DNA of 7,307 nucleotides, from assembly GCA_031263835.1 (NCBI GenBank), contig JAISEZ010000218.1, positions 1-7,307 of the forward strand, written 5' to 3'. The first letter of the stretch is position 1, and each line of letters starts with the position of its first letter. Made by a program: the position numbers and the translations under genes. Positions 5,599-7,307 of this stretch are shown piece by piece. The stretch comes from Tannerella sp. (lineage in GTDB: Bacteria; Bacteroidota; Bacteroidia; Bacteroidales; Tannerellaceae). Below the pieces are notes generated by a model. The model did not search any database and was not told the origin of the DNA. It saw nothing but the letters and a program-made list of their open reading frames with translations.

Positions 5599-6651
5599 AT
5601 GGCAGAATTTCTCATCATACGGCTTTCGGCAATCGGGGATGTGGCAATGACCGTCCCCGTCATTTATTCCGCCGCCAGAGCGAATCCGTCCGATTCGTTT
5701 ACCGTGCTTACGCAAACTTTTTTGCTTCCCGTCTTTATCAACCGGCCGAAAAACGTGAAGCTGATAGGCATCCATACGAGGGGTTCGGAAAAGTCGCTGC
5801 GCGGCTTTTTGCGGTTTGCTTCGGCGCTTGTTCGGTACAGGTACGACGTCGTGCTGGACCTGCACTGCGTGATTCGCAGCTGGATTATTGACTGGATGTT
5901 CCGCCTGAGGGGACGCTCCGTATTCATGCTGGACAAAATGCGGAAAGAAAAAAGGAGGCTTGTCCGCAAGCCGCCCAAAGACATCCGCCCGTTGCCGGAC
6001 ATGGTCACGCGCTATGCGGACGTCTTTCATGCGGCAAATATTTATTTCGACAAGACGTTTGTGTCGCTGTACGACGACCATCCGCTGAACGAATTAATTG
6101 TAAGGGAAATCGCGGGCGAAAAAACCGGCCGCTGGGTCGGTATCGCGCCTTTCGCACGGTATCGGGGGAAAATCTATCCGCTGAAGCAAATGGAAAAAGC
6201 GCTGGACATATTATCCCGGCAAGAGGGTATATCCATTTTCCTGTTCGGAGCGAAGGGCGAAGAAGAACGGACGCTCGGCGAGTGGGCGTCGCGCTACGGG
6301 AATACCCGCAGCGTGGCCGGGCGCTATTCGCTGGACCAGGAACTGGCCCTGATTAGCAAGCTGGATGTGCTGCTCTGCATGGATTCGGCCAACATGCACT
6401 TTGCTTCCCTGGTCGGGACAAAGGTGATTTCCATCTGGGGCGCCACGCATCCCTGCGCCGGATTTTACGGATACCGCCAGCCGCCCGAACTGGCCATACA
6501 GACGGCTTTACCCTGCCGTCCGTGTTCGATTTTCGGGATGAAACCCTGCTACCGGGGCGACTGGGCGTGCATGACGCAAATCACGCCGGAATCGGTCGCT
6601 GCCAAAGTCAACGAATTTCTGGAAAGGGAAAAGGCCGGCAATGGAGTCTGA
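5599..6651 (+). CDS. Glycosyltransferase family 9, LPS heptosyltransferase-like
   Basis: This 350-residue protein of normal family length is a GT-B glycosyltransferase of family GT9, whose known members (WaaC, WaaF, WaaQ) add heptose from ADP-heptose to the LPS inner core at the cytoplasmic membrane face. The N-terminal RLSAIGDVAMTVP carries D14, equivalent to the catalytic Asp of WaaC. The nucleotide-sugar site is seen in GIAPFARYRGKIYP (K191) and in MDSANMHFASLVGTKVISIWGATHP (D262, H267). A cysteine-rich segment, CRPCSIFGMKPC with C306, C309, C317 and then C324, lies near the C-terminus, as in many GT9 enzymes. The ATG at 5599 starts 27 nt after the fusion gene and directly precedes the conserved RLSAIGD block. 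The next gene overlaps its end by 11 nt, so they are translationally coupled. The exact donor and acceptor sugars cannot be read from the sequence. Confidence 0.93.
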   Translation: MAEFLIIRLSAIGDVAMTVPVIYSAARANPSDSFTVLTQTFLLPVFINRPKNVKLIGIHTRGSEKSLRGFLRFASALVRYRYDVVLDLHCVIRSWIIDWMFRLRGRSVFMLDKMRKEKRRLVRKPPKDIRPLPDMVTRYADVFHAANIYFDKTFVSLYDDHPLNELIVREIAGEKTGRWVGIAPFARYRGKIYPLKQMEKALDILSRQEGISIFLFGAKGEEERTLGEWASRYGNTRSVAGRYSLDQELALISKLDVLLCMDSANMHFASLVGTKVISIWGATHPCAGFYGYRQPPELAIQTALPCRPCSIFGMKPCYRGDWACMTQITPESVAAKVNEFLEREKAGNGV

Positions 6652-7307
6652 AACAGTCCTGAACCCGCAGCAACAGGTGTTTGATTCCTTTGTACGCTCC
6701 CTGCCGGACACGTTTGACAGGGACGGACGTACCATCTACAGGCAACGGAACGAAATCAAGGTGTTCGAGACCGGGGGCATGGCGGTCAACGTCAAGCGCT
6801 TCAGGAAGCCTCATCTCCTGAACCGCGTGGCATACACTTTCTTCCGTCCCTCCAAAGCCGAACGTTCCTACCGCTACGCCTTCCGGCTGCGGGAACTGGG
6901 TATCGACACTCCGGAGCCGATTGCCTATATCCTGATGAAAAAAAACGGACTGCTCCATGTATCCTACTATGTCTGCCGTCAGGTACCGCACGAGCATACG
7001 ATGTACGAGTTCGGCCGGGGAGGCATTGCCGGACGCGAATCCGTTCTGCAGGCTTTTGCCGGCTACACGGCGCGCCTGCACGAAGCCGGCGTCTATCACC
7101 GCGACTATTCGCCGGGGAATATTCTGTTCCGTCAGGAGAAAGAGGAAGTGCGGTTCTGTCTGGTGGACATCAACCGGATGCGCTTTGGGCCGGTATCCGT
7201 CAGGCAGGGTTGCGCGGCTTTCGCCCGTTTGTGGGGGCCGGAGCCGATGTTCCGGCTGCTGGCGGAGCGCTATGCAGAGGAGCGCGGAGCGGAGGCCGGA
7301 TATTGCG
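6641..7307 (+). CDS. Lipopolysaccharide kinase, Kdo/WaaP family (partial, C-terminus outside window)
   Basis: The frame opens with ATG at 6641 inside the last codons of the GT9 gene and continues for 222 residues to the window edge without a stop. It has the protein-kinase-like core of the Kdo/WaaP family, which phosphorylates Kdo or heptose in the LPS inner core. VYHRDYSPGNILF at 151-163 gives the catalytic D155 and the metal ligand N160. LVDINRM at 174-180 gives D176, the counterpart of the kinase DFG aspartate. The N-terminal FRPSKAERSYRYAFRLRELGIDTPEP block fits the small lobe seen in this family. The overlap with the glycosyltransferase argues for coupled translation of sugar transfer and phosphorylation on the same core. 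Whether the target is Kdo or heptose cannot be told. About 20-40 residues are probably missing at the C-terminus. Confidence 0.9.
   Translation, partial: MESETVLNPQQQVFDSFVRSLPDTFDRDGRTIYRQRNEIKVFETGGMAVNVKRFRKPHLLNRVAYTFFRPSKAERSYRYAFRLRELGIDTPEPIAYILMKKNGLLHVSYYVCRQVPHEHTMYEFGRGGIAGRESVLQAFAGYTARLHEAGVYHRDYSPGNILFRQEKEEVRFCLVDINRMRFGPVSVRQGCAAFARLWGPEPMFRLLAERYAEERGAEAGYC

Overview
The window comes from a member of the Bacteroidota, most likely order Bacteroidales. The evidence is the gene block acpP-fabF-rnc with purN divergent from it, a DUF4254 / GT9 heptosyltransferase / LPS-kinase group typical of that phylum, and Bacteroidota-style promoter boxes (TTTG, about 20 bp, TAnnTTTG) instead of sigma70 boxes. 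The coding DNA looks moderately GC-rich and the gene starts sit in AT-rich leaders. I cannot fix the genus.

Layout. (1) Positions 1-254, minus strand: the N-terminal 84 residues of a small membrane protein resembling DUF1097, with a well-formed promoter at 321-352. (2) 255-532: an intergenic region that leads into a run of short perfect hairpins (439-631). (3) 533-1714, plus: an acyltransferase-3 family membrane protein whose true start is unclear. (4) 1712-1893: a nested palindromic element built of degenerate heptamer repeats (GGTTARY) facing each other around an 11+11 bp perfect palindrome. It lies between two convergent genes and supplies or overlaps the stop codons of both. (5) 1894-4224, minus: the operon acpP - fabF - rnc (acyl carrier protein, beta-ketoacyl-ACP synthase II, ribonuclease III). 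(6) 4225-4389: an AT-rich divergent promoter region. (7) 4390 to the end, plus: a PurN-DUF4254 fusion, a GT9 heptosyltransferase-like glycosyltransferase and a Kdo/WaaP-type LPS kinase that is cut by the window edge.

How the genes fit together. The minus-strand operon makes the carrier protein and condensing enzyme for fatty acid chain elongation, together with the double-stranded-RNA processing nuclease. The plus-strand operon starts with a purine biosynthesis enzyme and continues into LPS inner-core assembly (sugar transfer, then phosphorylation). Both arms feed the cell envelope: acyl chains on one side, LPS core on the other.

The points most worth a second look are the in-frame fusion of glycinamide ribonucleotide formyltransferase to DUF4254, the nested heptamer/palindrome element at 1712-1893, and the hairpin array overlapping the 5' part of the acyltransferase reading frame, which has no convincing start codon. 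I did not find a clear new defence or mobile system.
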